A stretch of 64,000 bases of DNA from positions 372,001 through 436,000 of the forward strand of contig JAIWND010000022.1 of the NCBI GenBank assembly GCA_025330725.1, in the 5' to 3' direction. The position numbers and the translations under genes were made by a program. Shown in pieces: positions 49,044 through 59,935 of the stretch (positions within the stretch are counted from its first letter, which is position 1; every line of letters starts with the position of its first letter). Source of the DNA: Chlamydoabsidia padenii. Lineage: Eukaryota > Mucoromycota > Mucoromycetes > Mucorales > Cunninghamellaceae. Below the pieces are notes generated by a model that ran no database searches, had not been told where the DNA came from, and saw nothing but the letters and a program-made list of their open reading frames with translations.

Positions 49044-52000
49044 TCAAGTGGATTTGACCTTTTTCCCTTTTTTGTTGACCACCTGGAAGCTTTCGTCGTC
49101 AAAGGAATCAGTTGGTTTGGTATCTTGAATCGAGGATGTTGTAAGGGTGGATAATGTCTTTGTAGTGGTTGTCAAGTCCGCCCGTCGTCGTTTTATGAAT
49201 TCGGCAGCAAAGCGTCGTCCGTCCATGGATGTTGAGTTGGCGTATATGATGTCCTGAATGATTTCACCAACACTATTGTCCGCCGGGAATGAGAGAAACA
49301 TGTTGAGGATTTCATCAGCTGTATCAAATAAAGAAGAAAAAGTAAGTGTAAGAGCTTTACCCTGCCCCCTCTTTTTTTCCTTTTTCTTTCTCTTACCATC
49401 GACACCAGGACTTAAGTCACGGAGAGATTGTTTGCACCACATCTTGAAGGGTTCACTGGGTCCTTTGGCATCATTGATTTTTCGCTGAGGGGTGATCACC
49501 ATAGGACGAGAGGTTGGAGGAGGCACTTGATTCACGGTCGCTGGTTTTTTAGTGGCGCCTACCATATCCCCCCAGTTATTGCTGTTGTTACTGTTAGTTC
49601 GAGTGATTGGTGCCGAGATAATAGAGGGCGGCTTTGGTTTCGGTTGCACTGTTGTCCATGAATCATCATCATCAGCAGGTACGCTTGCCATTGTTGAAAA
49701 GACCATTTTATTTACCAGAGTCTGTTGTTGCTGTTGTTGCTGTTGTTGCTTCAAAGCTTTCTTCTGCATAGCCGCTTCTTCTTCTTGTTGGATTTCACGC
49801 AAAGTCTTCTTCGGAGCTGTCGCACTACCCCATGCAGAAGATGTTGTTGTTGTTGATGTCAAAGTCGAAGTAGCCTTCCATGGTTCAGCGGAACCCCGTG
49901 GTGATGTGTTGGCGGGAGTAACGGTAGATAAAGTATGTTGCTGTTGTTGTTCTCGATAGAGCTGAAGATCAAAAGCCCTTTTATCCATTTCCTTTTTCAA
50001 TTCCGCCTCCTTGGCTTCCATATCTTGAATTTCACGCAAAGACGGTCCCTTGTGAGAAGATTCATTAGCCCAAGCAGATCCAGTAGTAGCCCAGCCTGAC
50101 TTGATAGGTGTCGCACTTGGTTGAGAAGCCACCGTCGTTATTTTGCTGATCATTTTGATTTGTTTCTTGACTTGTTGTTGCTTTTCAAGTTCTTCTGTTT
50201 GAATATCACGCAAAGATACAGGTTTGGCCATTTGTATTTGAGGAGGTATAGCAGGTATGGCCTTGGTGAGAGTTGTCGTGGAGATGTTCTGTTGAGCTTC
50301 AAGTTTCTTCTGGGCCAAATTAGCAGCTTCCTTTTCCGCTTGACGGCGATTAGCTTCTTCTTTTTCCACTTGTTTCCGGAGTATTTCTTGATGCTGTTGT
50401 TCTTGTTCTTGTTGGATGGCATGCAAACTGATCTTGTTGAGAGACTTGTTGATGGTATCTACAGAGGAGTTTTCAGGCTGTTCCCAAACAAGTGTGGCGG
50501 TGTCGGTATGGATAACTGGAGAGGAGGGGGTGATTGTCGGTGCTGTAGAAGTCCCTAGTTGAGGTGACAATTGAGTGCGAGGTGATTGCTGACCAGGAGC
50601 TTTGGCTTGTAATTCTTCCGACACTTTTTGAGGAATAGCAGGAGAGACCAGAGATCCCCAAGGACTGGAGTTTGATTCAGTCGCCAAAGGAGTACCAGGA
50701 GCAGATCCCCATCCGTTGTTATTGTTGTGAAGAGCCATCGCTGGACGAATGACAGGTGAATTCGATACTTGATTTTGACCAAGATTATATTGTTCATTTG
50801 ATTGCCTTGTTGAGGAAGAAGTATCTTGTTGAGGGTGGAAAGGTTGGTTAGCCATGGCTTGTTGACGTTGCTGGAACAGATGTGCAAACTGTTGTTGAGA
50901 ATCCATCGTATCACCGTCGAATTGTTGGAACAATGGGTTCATCATCATGGGCTGTATATATTGCTGTGGGTTCTGTGGTTGATAATGAAGTGGTTGTGGC
51001 TGGTCATGTTGTCGCTGGAAAGTGTTCCCGAATAGATCAGATTGAGAGTTGTTAAGCCACGCCGGTCGGTCACCCCGAGCAGATCCTGATTCACGACCCA
51101 ATAAAGAAATGCTGAATACGTTGCTAACACTGTTGCCAATGGGGTTTGTCAAAGGTGAAGAAGGAGTACCAAGATTAGTGTCGGGACCTTGATGAAGAGG
51201 ATTACCAAATTGACCGTATTTCCCAATACCAGATGATACGATACCAGCAGCTTGATTATTACCAAAGAATCCACCAGGAGATACCAAGCCAGGAGAAGAG
51301 ACACCGCCACCATATAAAGGCCCTGGACCACTGATTCGGCCAAAAGGATCCGACATTGGGCGAAAGGAGGACATGCCACCCAATGCATCAGTAATGTCGT
51401 TCTTGGTAGGAATATGATTCATAAAGATGTCTTCGTTGCCCACCTTTAAAACAAATGCCGCAAGCTGTGTAAATTGTTCTTGATCTTCACGACGTAGCCA
51501 GAGAGTAGGACCAAAGAAACCAGCCTTGTGCCAATCATGCATTTCTTGAGCGCCAAATGGACCTTGTACATTACCAGAAGGATCACGATAAAACCATTTA
51601 TATTGACTGGGAAGTTTGCTTGTAGACGGTGTGGGCCTTCCGAGTGCACCGTCGCCAGCGTTGAGTAATCTGCCATCATTACTGCTTCCACCAGACCAAG
51701 AGAGAGGTGCCGTTTTCCTGTAATCATCTGTGTCCCCGCTATTGTTTCCAGATTCCCAAGATCCCCAGGTTGTATCACGTTTGCTGTCGTTGATATTGAT
51801 TTGACTATTTCCATATCCTGATCGTTCCAAATCTGATGTCACATTCCTTCTAGTGCCCGTCCCGTGTCGACCTTAAATATCAAAAACCCATGGGCGGTGT
51901 GTAAGTTTATAGTTGAGTTTTAATTGATCATTTCATTGGTTGCTTACCTTTGGTTTGGTTTGTCAGGCGACTAGTATCATTTTCACTAGATAAATAATCA

Positions 52001-52604
52001 GTGCCACCACGATGATATCGTCGTCCACCATTAGCATCCTTTTCATTGGTTGACATTGTACGACGAGTTGATTCAGCATGAACGGGTCCAGAGAGTAACT
52101 AATAATGAAACAGTCTTGTCAGTCAAATCGTTTGTCAATATACATGATAACAGATACCCTATTTTGGTTATTACCTACCGTTTTTTCGTGATCGGTGAGA
52201 TCTACAAAGGCAAGAGGGCGGACAGATTCATCAGCCACAACATAAGGTAATCGTTCAAACTGTTGAGGAGCATCCGAAGGTTGATAGAGGCTGAGCATAA
52301 AGTCTTTTGAGTACTTGTAAATGTCATTTTGAGTGGTGAACCCAGTATCAGGATCTTTGTTGAAGGACAGAGTGGGGTCGAGGACTGGTGACAGAGTTGA
52401 TGGCGTTGATGTAGAATCTGCAGTGCTGGAGCGTTGAGTTGAACCACCTCGCATCCTATACATTTATAAAACAAAGAAAGGTAAGTTTATGTTAGTAAAA
52501 TAAAAGAGTTGACATAATACCAAGATGACACGCCTTTTGCTTTTAAACGTAGAGTATTTCTATTTTTGTTACCATTCAGGTCCAAAGTTCATGTTGGTAG
52601 TCAT
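49044..52604 (-). CDS. GYF-domain protein (SMY2/SYH1/GIGYF-like)
   Basis: GYF proteins bind proline-rich ligands and act in mRNA translation repression and ER-Golgi traffic. Exons in transcript order: 52573-52604 (32 bp, MTTNMNFGPEW), 52179-52455, 51948-52098, 49397-51871, 49044-49318; 1069 aa. The N-terminal MNFGPEWMRGG and the segment TQNDIYKYSKDFMLSLYQ are shared with fungal SMY2-type proteins. The GYF domain at about 240-300 has its signature W-x-Y...GPF...W(5)GFF: YKWFYRDPSGNVQGPFGAQEM, WHKAGFFGPTLWLR. The rest is Gln/Ser/Asn-rich with repeated SLREIQ-type motifs (VSLRDIQTEE, PSLREIQDME, KTLREIQQEEE). The C-terminal helical piece GRRFAAEFIKRRRAD closes the protein. The last intron (49319-49396, 78 nt) is stopless in frame and would add a Lys-rich patch. 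Confidence 0.9.
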
Positions 52605-53501
52605 TATAAATGTAGGAGAGAGAGAAGTTTGATATAAAGGGGTAAGATAAAGTAGAGTGGGGACAAGTAAAAGTGAAGACAGTTATTGTTATACAGCGAT
52701 AATTGTTTAAAACAAAGAAAGGAAAAGAGAGGGGGAAAAGTGATTTTTTTGTTTTCAGCTTTTGTGCGAGTAGTCACCAGAGAAAGTCGGGGTTTGGATG
52801 TTTGACCTAAAAGGAAAGGTAAAGAGTAGGCCCTGCTATCAACGAACAAATCATTGTAAACGACCTGTCAGTGTTCATAATCATCAAGCTAGTATATTTG
52901 GATAACATAAAATTGAAAGTTTATGATTTCACTCTTTTTTTTTTTTTTTTTTTTTTTTTCAGTCGAACCATTTTCCCTTTACTGTGTGTGAAGAGATGAT
53001 CACTCATAATTAAAAAACACAAACTCAAGATAGACTGAAAAGATCAGAACAGTAACACCATATAACATGTGCCATAATGTTAAAAAACGGCTGGCCCATA
53101 TAAGGTGCATGGAACGTCGAAAATAACCGGGGTTTAAATAAAACCGGGAATTGAAAAAGCATGAATTTAAAAAAACTTTAAATGCCGATTGAAACCCACA
53201 TTCGAAATGAACTAAGATGTCATCCTTCGTTCAACACATGCGATCACCAGCCTCCCTTTTCATTTTCCCGGTGATGTAAGACTCTTTTGCAGCGTTTACT
53301 AAATATGGGAATGATCTCGACTCTATCGACCAAAAGATATTAAAGTGACACTTGTTTTTTTTTGTTCTACCTCTTTCTCCCTTGTTCTTTATCCCTTTGT
53401 CTTAGTTTGTACTGTTGTTTAAAACATATTTAAAGCACTTTCTACCAAAAATCCAACAATTGATTACCCTTTTCTCTATTTTCTGCCTTTCTCTTTTTTC
53501 A
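52605..53501. other. Spacer upstream of GYF gene and small CCHC gene
   Basis: Includes a T run of about 28 at 52936-52963 and, at about 53128-53210, a cluster of motif-like sites (CCGGGGTTTAAAT, CCGGGAATTGAAA, GCCGATTGAAAC). No gene seen. Confidence 0.45.
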
Positions 53502-53684
53502 ATGCCAGTCTCACAACATAAAATAAAAGTATCCATGCTACAATATAAAAACAATCATTACCATCATCATCATTCCTCAAGTAAACGATCTCCTTTGAAA
53601 CTATTCTGTGCTGGTGGTGACAAAATCTGTTACTTTTGCGGGTCAACAACACATTATTCGTCTGATTGTCCGACCTATGCCTAG
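53502..53684 (+). CDS. Tiny CCHC zinc-knuckle protein
   Basis: An open frame of 60 aa from an ATG at 53502 (the frame stays open upstream to 53415). The C-terminus is one zinc knuckle: C-Y-F-C-G-S-T-T-H-Y-S-S-D-C, spacing CX2CX4HX4C exactly, followed by PTYA and stop. The middle has a His run (HYHHHHSSSKR). Such knuckles bind single-stranded nucleic acid. A cluster of the dispersed motif sits about 290-375 bp upstream and an AATAAA is near 53965, which supports a real transcript. It could instead be the last exon of a longer gene or a retroelement remnant; no gag or pol sequence is seen nearby. Confidence 0.45.
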   Translation: MPVSQHKIKVSMLQYKNNHYHHHHSSSKRSPLKLFCAGGDKICYFCGSTTHYSSDCPTYA

Positions 53685-54170
53685 TAGACAACCTGCCCCA
53701 TATTATCATATTCTTTTTACCACTTCATTCTATATATCACTACACTTGGTTCCTTGCCTTTTTTTTTCTTCTTCTTGATTCTGGACTCCACTGCTTACCA
53801 TTTCCAAATTTAGCTAGTGCAAATTCTCGCATATCTGTGATAACACGTATATACAAGCATAAGCTGATTTTTCTACTTGTCATCAGATATCATGAACATC
53901 CCCTAGAGTACTTTCGTCATTAGTTTTTATCTGTATATACTTACCCCACCCTCCCTCTCTACCAATAAAGCATAGTTCAGGAACATGATTTTGAAATCTC
54001 CGCCAGATTTAACAGAATCTCGGTAAAATAAACTTTTCTTGCTCCGTCGTTGAAGAAGTGACATAGGATTCAATCATACTGATCATGAAATATGAAGTCA
54101 TACAGATTAGCATTATTTTATTAGATTAAAGCGGAACAGATAGGTTTGACTCAAAGAAGTATATCAAGAA

Positions 54171-54183
54171 ATTTCAAATCCCG
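54171..54183 (+). promoter_or_regulatory. Dispersed motif ATTTCAAATCCCG
   Basis: Exact-core copy (reverse form) followed by a T/C-rich tract resembling a transcript leader, upstream of the leucine-rich fragment at 54345. Confidence 0.4.
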
Positions 54184-54344
54184 TTTTTTTTTCGGAGTAT
54201 GGGACCCATCATTCGGGGTCTCTCTTTCCCTTTTTCTTCCTCTTCTTTTTTTTTTTTTCTCTCTCTCTTTTCTTCTTCCCTATTCACGACGTCCTTTGAT
54301 TATACACACTTGATAACTACACTTGATAACTGCATCTCCTTCAT

Positions 54345-55029
54345 TACCTATTTATCAGGTCAATACACAGAATACGCCAACATGGATCTTAGCATCAAGA
54401 TCTCTTACTCACCTGCGACTTGAATCTCTGCGACTTGACCAACCACCTTTTTCCGACAAGACTACTCATTGTTTGATTGAACATTGTTGGTCAATTGACT
54501 TTATAAAGGTAGTACCATCTATTAAAATACAAAGAAAAAGCATGAACCATTGACGCCATCGACATCCATCTTTGACTTTTTATTTTCATGTGGGCTCCAG
54601 CTCCTTTTGGAATATGATTGTTTGGTCGATCAGGCCTACCTTTAACTGACAAGTAAGTACAAATAGGCAAAAACTAATGTGAAATGACCTCCTCTTTTTT
54701 TTTTTTTGTAAAGTTGATCTTTTGATCTACATGCATGACGAATCACTGGTATAGGTTATTTGGCAAGTGGAAAATGAAGCAAAGGAGCATGGCAGGCGTT
54801 AATCTCCCTTAAACCAACACCAATCAAATTAGCAGCTTGATCGATCCGGTGGCGCCTGGTATGACATAAACAGAAAAGGCCTCGGCCTTCCGAGGAAGAC
54901 GAATCACATTGTAGGCAAAGGACATGACGAATCGTTTTACTGGTTGGTAATTATAGGTGATACTCAGCAAGAAATCATGGCACTAATGGAAAAGAATGAT
55001 ACTGTTGTCGACTTGAACTGGGATCTTTA
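54345..55029 (+). pseudogene. Possible decayed leucine-rich-repeat gene
   Basis: One + strand fragment near 54363-54509 reads SRSLTHLRLESLRLDQPPF and on to EHCWSIDFIK, which resembles leucine-rich repeats. It ends at a GTAGTA donor-like site. A second fragment at about 54962-55029 reads DTQQEIMALMEKNDTVVDLN followed by WDL and a stop, again like the last helix-strand unit of such a repeat. Between them I find splice-like signals but also frame breaks, so either short exons were missed or the gene is broken. Confidence 0.25.
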
Positions 55030-55153
55030 ATGGGACTTGTTGGTTGGAACTCATGCATCATCGCACATACAGACTATAGTTATATACATACAGTACATAG
55101 TTTTATTATTGAAATACATTTATAATAAAGTAAACTGTTTTGTGGTGTTTTTT

Positions 55154-55187
<34 letters not shown>

Positions 55188-55215
55188 GTTATAAATGGTT
55201 GATAGGGTAGGGGAA

Positions 55216-56173
55216 CTACTTGGACCCACGCCTATGGAACAATTTACTGATGGTCTCTGTTAAACTACTACGACGACGATTACCATTTGTAGGCATGTTC
55301 TGTGATCCACCTTGATCAGGCATTTGCTCATCAGCATTATGAAGACTGTACCGTCGGTTGGATGCGGCGGCTTGCTGTTGATCATCTTCAAACCGAGCTT
55401 CATGGTTACTCATGACAGCCACACCTTGAGCATAAGGTACATAAGACTGAAGCACCGGTAAGGCGGCCATGCATTCGCTGTCGGGAGTTGAACCTCGTCT
55501 TTTCTGCACACTGCTTCTCCGACGTCCATAATTAAAAGACCCATTGAGAGTTTCACCAGGAGATGTGGAGGATGCAAATGTCATTCCAGATTTGTCCAAA
55601 GGACCCTTATCAGAGTTGGTAGCACTTTGATAGGTAGCAGGCATTGTGTCATGTTGAGAAGGAGCCATATCAATGGGGCGATCAGAAGCAAGGGGCTCAT
55701 TGATGATTGCTCTGTTAGAGTCCAGACTATTGGCAACAGAGTCTTCGGAATCCACAGCGAGATTTTTGTTAGTGGAAATTGGTTTAGGCACATTTTGAAA
55801 CGCCGATTTGGTGGCAGGATCAGGATCGTAATCCAGTTGCTTGGGTTTACCAAAGTTATCAGGATTGGATGTATCTATAGATGAGGATTGCATTGGTTGG
55901 TAATCACTTCCATAAGGTTGCTGACCGACCACACTTCTCTGGGTTTCTTGGGCAGGAGCGCCAGTTGGATTCACTTGGTTGTATTGACTGGATCATCAAG
56001 AGGATAAATATTGTTTAAAATGATGTGATTTGAATTAAGATATAGACTTACCTTGTGTTATTTTCATTCGAGGAAAGTCCTCGCATGGTACGATGATTCT
56101 CATTCATGTTTGAGCCAGGTAATCGTCCTTGACTAGAATAAATTAGATTCTCTGTAAAGCTAGAAGGAGCCAT
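55216..56173 (-). CDS. Unknown Ser/Asn-rich protein with RRxS sites
   Basis: Exons 56052-56173 and 55216-55987 join in frame to 297 aa. No domain recognised. It is rich in Ser, Asn, Gln and Pro and probably disordered. It has several basophilic kinase-type sites (GRRRSSVQKRRGS, ASNRRYSLHN, GNRRRSSLTE). The C-terminus RRRSSLTETISKLFHRRGSK looks like a short amphipathic helix between phosphosites. The layout resembles small fungal signalling or stress adaptor proteins, but no function can be assigned. The motif GCGGAATTTGAAA lies 163 bp upstream. Confidence 0.65.
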
Positions 56174-56335
56174 TTTATTTTGAGTTGAGTTTATTGGAAT
56201 TAGTAGTAAAAGAATAAGAAGAAATGAAAAAGGAGGGGAAAGACTCTTAACTTTACTAGGGGTGAGGGTTTTTATGTAGAACATAATGTTTGGGATTAAG
56301 CTGCATGAATTTCGTCAAGTTGGGATTCCGATAAA

Positions 56336-56348
56336 GCGGAATTTGAAA
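56336..56348 (+). promoter_or_regulatory. Dispersed motif variant GCGGAATTTGAAA
   Basis: One-base variant, 163 bp upstream of the minus-strand Ser-rich gene and about 90 bp upstream of the first ATG of the possible + strand gene; it could serve both. Confidence 0.4.
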
Positions 56349-56430
56349 ATCCCCTACTTGGCCAATCTTTTTTTAATTTTCGGGGTTCTCTCCTTCATTC
56401 GTTTCCTTTTTTCTCCGTTTTGGTTTTGTA

Positions 56431-56990
56431 TGGTGCTGTTGCAGCTGGCCAGACATTATCATCCTCCAATGACGTTTGACATGAAACATAATACTACTAC
56501 CATTGTACCAAGGTAAGAGAAGAGTCTCGCTTTCCAAAGCTAATTCAATAACTAACACGCAACTTTTATATTCTAGCTTGACTTTATCAAATACAAAGGT
56601 AAGCCGCTAAAGCAAGTATGGAATTTGTATTAATAGGCAAATGGTTTATTTTTTTTTTTGGATTGTTATTGTAATAGGGCATCATATTCCAGCAAATGAA
56701 ACTCCATAACTCATAAAAGGACGTGACGGATCTTCTTGGCATCATTATAATCTCTCTCTTTTGCAAACAGGAAAAAGACGTTGGTTGGAAACAACATTGC
56801 ACCTCGTCTTTACTTGTATACTTTTTCCAACAACAACAGCAGTACCTCCTATATCCACTCACAATTACTTTGGGAATCACTCAACCTAGACAGCATCGTC
56901 TTGGACTCAATTCATCAGGCTTTTGTAGACAACTGGGTATGCTTTCAACTTGGATTTAATGCCTATGGATATCAGTTTGGTTGTTTGTAA
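56431..56990 (+). CDS. Possible short spliced gene, unrecognised
   Basis: Low support. A frame starting at ATG 56431 (MVLLQLARHYHPPMTFDMKH) reaches a GTAAGA donor near 56513. A TTCTAG acceptor at about 56575 and further donor/acceptor pairs follow, and the last frame near 56781-56990 reads LYTFSNNNSSTSYIHSQLLW and on through ESLNLDSIVLDSIHQAFVDN, which is leucine-rich. No single splice path gives a protein I would trust. The leucine-rich part recalls the fragment at 54363-54509, so the two loci may be remnants of related genes. Confidence 0.2.
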
Positions 56991-57837
56991 CTCAAATGTA
57001 ATCATGATCGCAAACAAGAATGTATCAAGAAGAAGCATTTTGAACCGGATGTCCTACTCTTCCATCTGGTGGTGATGTTGATTGAGTGTATATATTATGA
57101 TGACTGGCTCACACGATGTGTCACACTCTTGGTGTCTTCAAGCATAGTCAATAGTATCACCATCCCACTTTTTACCGATTAGACCATTTAGTACTAGTAA
57201 ATTAGTTTTACCTATTAATCTTTATAATAAACAATCTTTTTTAACATGTCCAAATCCATATATGTTTTATATTCATGCCGAATGAAATGTTAAAGTGCCT
57301 TGAGATGATCATTAACAGCTATCAATTAAGAGTTAGGGGTCTTTTTTTTTTTTTTTTTTTTTGAAGGGCTATGATCACGTATTTATTAAAAGACAATATG
57401 GGTTTATTAAAGGTTTATTAACGACTACACTAGTATGAGGGAATGTTAAAAAAAGAAGAAGAGGGTAATGCAGCTCCTACTACTAAATGTCAAAAGATCA
57501 TACAATTGGTTATTTCTAATGTACAAGAGGGACACGTAAAAACTAGAGTAGAATACAAACAATGGTGGTTGTTCAAAGGTTAGGCAATGTTCACATATCT
57601 CTTTTATTTTATCTGTTACTTACGTTATCGATGATCACAGTAGGTAGGTACTCCTATGAAATATCAATCCAAATAGTCGATTCATACCAATCCTAAAAAA
57701 GGTAGATATTGATAACATGTAAGTCATCCGTCAAGTTGGTTAAACAGAGACATTTTATTGAGCAAGTCGATGTTCTAATTCTAAAACCAATCAAGCATGA
57801 TAACCAAGGCAAGGGGTATCCAAAAGACATGCCAGCA

Positions 57838-59466
57838 TCAAATGTAAGAATCCACCACCTTGAATAATTTTTGCATTTCGAATAAACCCAGTTTTGCTAA
57901 TAGAGTAAAAAAGTTTGTTTAAGATAATGTGGAATAGTAGATTCTGTAGGTGACTTACGGATAGGCACCTGCATTCGAAGGATAGTACGGACCATGTCTT
58001 CAACTTGACCAATTTCGTCTGTCTGGAAGTAGGCCATCAGGAGTAACGGCATTTCCGAGCTCCCATTTTGGATCAATTGGATGATTATGTTGATCATTTC
58101 TTTCTATTGACCACCATCAAAACATCGGTTAGTAATAATCCCACAGTTCATTTCCTCCAGTTGCTTTACCTGATATTTCATCATTTGATCCGCAGATACC
58201 AATACCAAACATAAAAGTAGCTTCATCAACCTATTGTAATAAATAGAAGGAATAATCAGTCAAAGGGCCCCTTTTCAATAATTTGTATATTACATTTCCG
58301 AAGAAGTATGAGCCAGTAATGATAAGCATTGCCGAGTTTCTTGTTCTGTCAATTTCACACCAAAGAAGGCCACCAAACCACAGAGAGCACGAATAATAGC
58401 CGCCGTTTCTGCCTTGTTGTTGATACTGTCTGATTCCTGTTTAACAATTGGCATTGATGATTTCAGTTCTTGAAGGATACTGGATTTGATTTTGGTAAAT
58501 GACGCACCACTGGTGTACGATTGTTGGAGGAACCAATTAGGTTGGGAGTTGAAGACACCGTTTAAAAAGTCGACATAGTTATCTGGACAAAAGTTCACCG
58601 TCAGTCGTATTACCAAACTGGGGAGGATCCGTAGTTCAGTCATCTTGTATCGAATTCGTCGTGCGTTCATAGGTTGTTCTTCCACCATAGCATAGATAAC
58701 ATCACTATGTATAGATATCAAGAAGAAGAAGTTGATCATTTATTCTATCATGCCCCTCACCCTCTTGTTATTACCTGCAGTAAAGACTGTGTTTTGTGGG
58801 CAGTTGTTTCATGGTCTTCAGTAGACAGTCCAGGATCTATGTTTCAACGTAAAGACATTAATGAGTGAGTGTGCTTTTAAGAGTAATTTTTTTTTTTTTT
58901 TACCTACTTACCAAGTCGAATTCAAGTGGGCGATACCGAACCAGAGTTTTGATAATCAGGCAGCGTGTGGGAAGGAAGAGACAGCCTTGTAAGACTTGCT
59001 GAAGATCGTTCTGTCGTCGAGAATAGGGTGTTATTTCATGTTCCAGTTCTTCAAAAGAGTCCAAAGTATCTGCTAGATCGTGGCCATAATCGTTGATGAA
59101 TGTCTCTTTTGAGAGAAGTTGAATGGCGGACCGAATTGCCAATTGAGTGTGATCGGCGTCTGTCGTCGCTGCGATAATAGTTTGAAGTTGGTGAAAGTCT
59201 GTCAATAGAAGGCTAGGTGAAGGTTGTTTAGTGAGTATACTATACACATGCTGTTTAAAAGGGTTATACTTACAAGTAAATGTTTGCTTGGGAATGGATA
59301 TATTGAGCCTATGTATAGAATGTCTAGTGTAGTTAGTGTGTAGTACTTCATTCAAAGAATAAAAAAGTATTAAACTTACATTAGCTGAGGCTGCACCTAT
59401 TTTGAGGCACGTTTGTCTGTATTCCTTGTAGATATTCTTTGCTGATATTTTAGTGTCATTGTCCAT
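57838..59466 (-). CDS. INTS2: Integrator complex subunit 2-like protein (short form)
   Basis: INTS2 is a helical scaffold subunit of the Integrator complex, which cleaves nascent RNA at Pol II genes. Exons in transcript order: 59380-59466, 59274-59308, 58912-59212, 58775-58836, 58294-58704, 58170-58230, 57959-58103, 57838-57896; 386 aa in one frame, with AATAAA at 57752-57757. From memory of the human protein three stretches line up: NYVDFLNGVFNSQPNWF with DLVCFVSGLLLGTNAKVRTWF; RALCGLVAFFGVKLTEQETR with the LYCALMGIAGLKPTEEEAE region; and MPLLLMAYFQTDEIGQVEDM, PIPKLGLFEMQKLF with the MLLLVAMYFHSNQLSAI...SLSRMKTIF region. Human INTS2 is about 1200 aa; the C-terminal half is absent here. The start at 59466 has the motif GCGGGTTTTGAAA 73 bp upstream. 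A possible earlier exon at 59602-59638 could splice in phase into this exon. Confidence 0.55.
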
Positions 59467-59935
59467 CGTTTTGTATATATATATTTAAAAGTAGTGGAAA
59501 GAAAGAGAAGTTTTTTTTTTCTTCTTCTTTTTTATGATGCGGGTTTTGAAAATTTTCGAGAAAGATTAAGACCTCATGTAAAAAATTAGGAGGAAGCTTA
59601 CCAATGTAAAAATGGCAACATTCGTCAATATCATTCATTGTCGAATGCTTATGTATTCATAGAAGTTAGACTACGTGATTAGATTAAATCAAAACAAACA
59701 AAGAGAGAAAGAGAGAGAGACTGTATACCTGTTGTAATTTGGAATAGAGTATGTAAACAGAACGAAGGAGATTATAAAAGTCAAGTGCTATAGTTTATTG
59801 ATTGTCATAATAAAGATAATAAGTAAACTAAAGGTATTCTATTCAAGTCCATATATACATAGAGATATCAATGATGAATTATCAAGGCAGGTGTGATTTC
59901 CCTGAGAGGACCAGTGGGCCAAACCATCATCCAAC
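59467..59935. other. INTS2-like promoter / lipase 3' spacer
   Basis: Contains the motif GCGGGTTTTGAAA at 59539-59551, a possible upstream minus-strand exon (59602-59638), a GA repeat near 59702-59721 and the lipase poly(A) signal near 59793 (minus strand). See findings for the upstream exon. Confidence 0.4.
59539..59551 (+). promoter_or_regulatory. Dispersed motif variant GCGGGTTTTGAAA
   Basis: One-base variant of the motif, 73 bp upstream of the ATG chosen for the INTS2-like gene; its position supports that start. Confidence 0.4.

Larger units (their letters stand above)
53685..55215. other. Spacer with a probable gene remnant
   Basis: Contains an exact-core motif at 54171-54183, then a T/C-rich tract and leucine-rich coding-like fragments (see 54345-55029), and an (AT)n repeat at about 55158-55185. 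No continuous gene could be built. Confidence 0.4.
56174..57837. other. Spacer with a possible short + strand gene
   Basis: From 56336 the + strand has the motif variant GCGGAATTTGAAA, then frames with plausible GTAAG/TAG borders (donors near 56513 and 56600, acceptors near 56577 and 56680) and an Asn/Ser- and Leu-containing frame to about 56990. From about 57000 to 57740 there is only AT-rich sequence with a T run at 57342-57362 and the poly(A) signal of the INTS2-like gene at 57752-57757 (minus strand). Confidence 0.4.

Noticed and set aside
54880..54895. Perfect hairpin CCTCGG-CCTT-CCGAGG
   Set aside because: A single 6-bp stem without a T tract or nearby gene end is expected by chance in a window this size.
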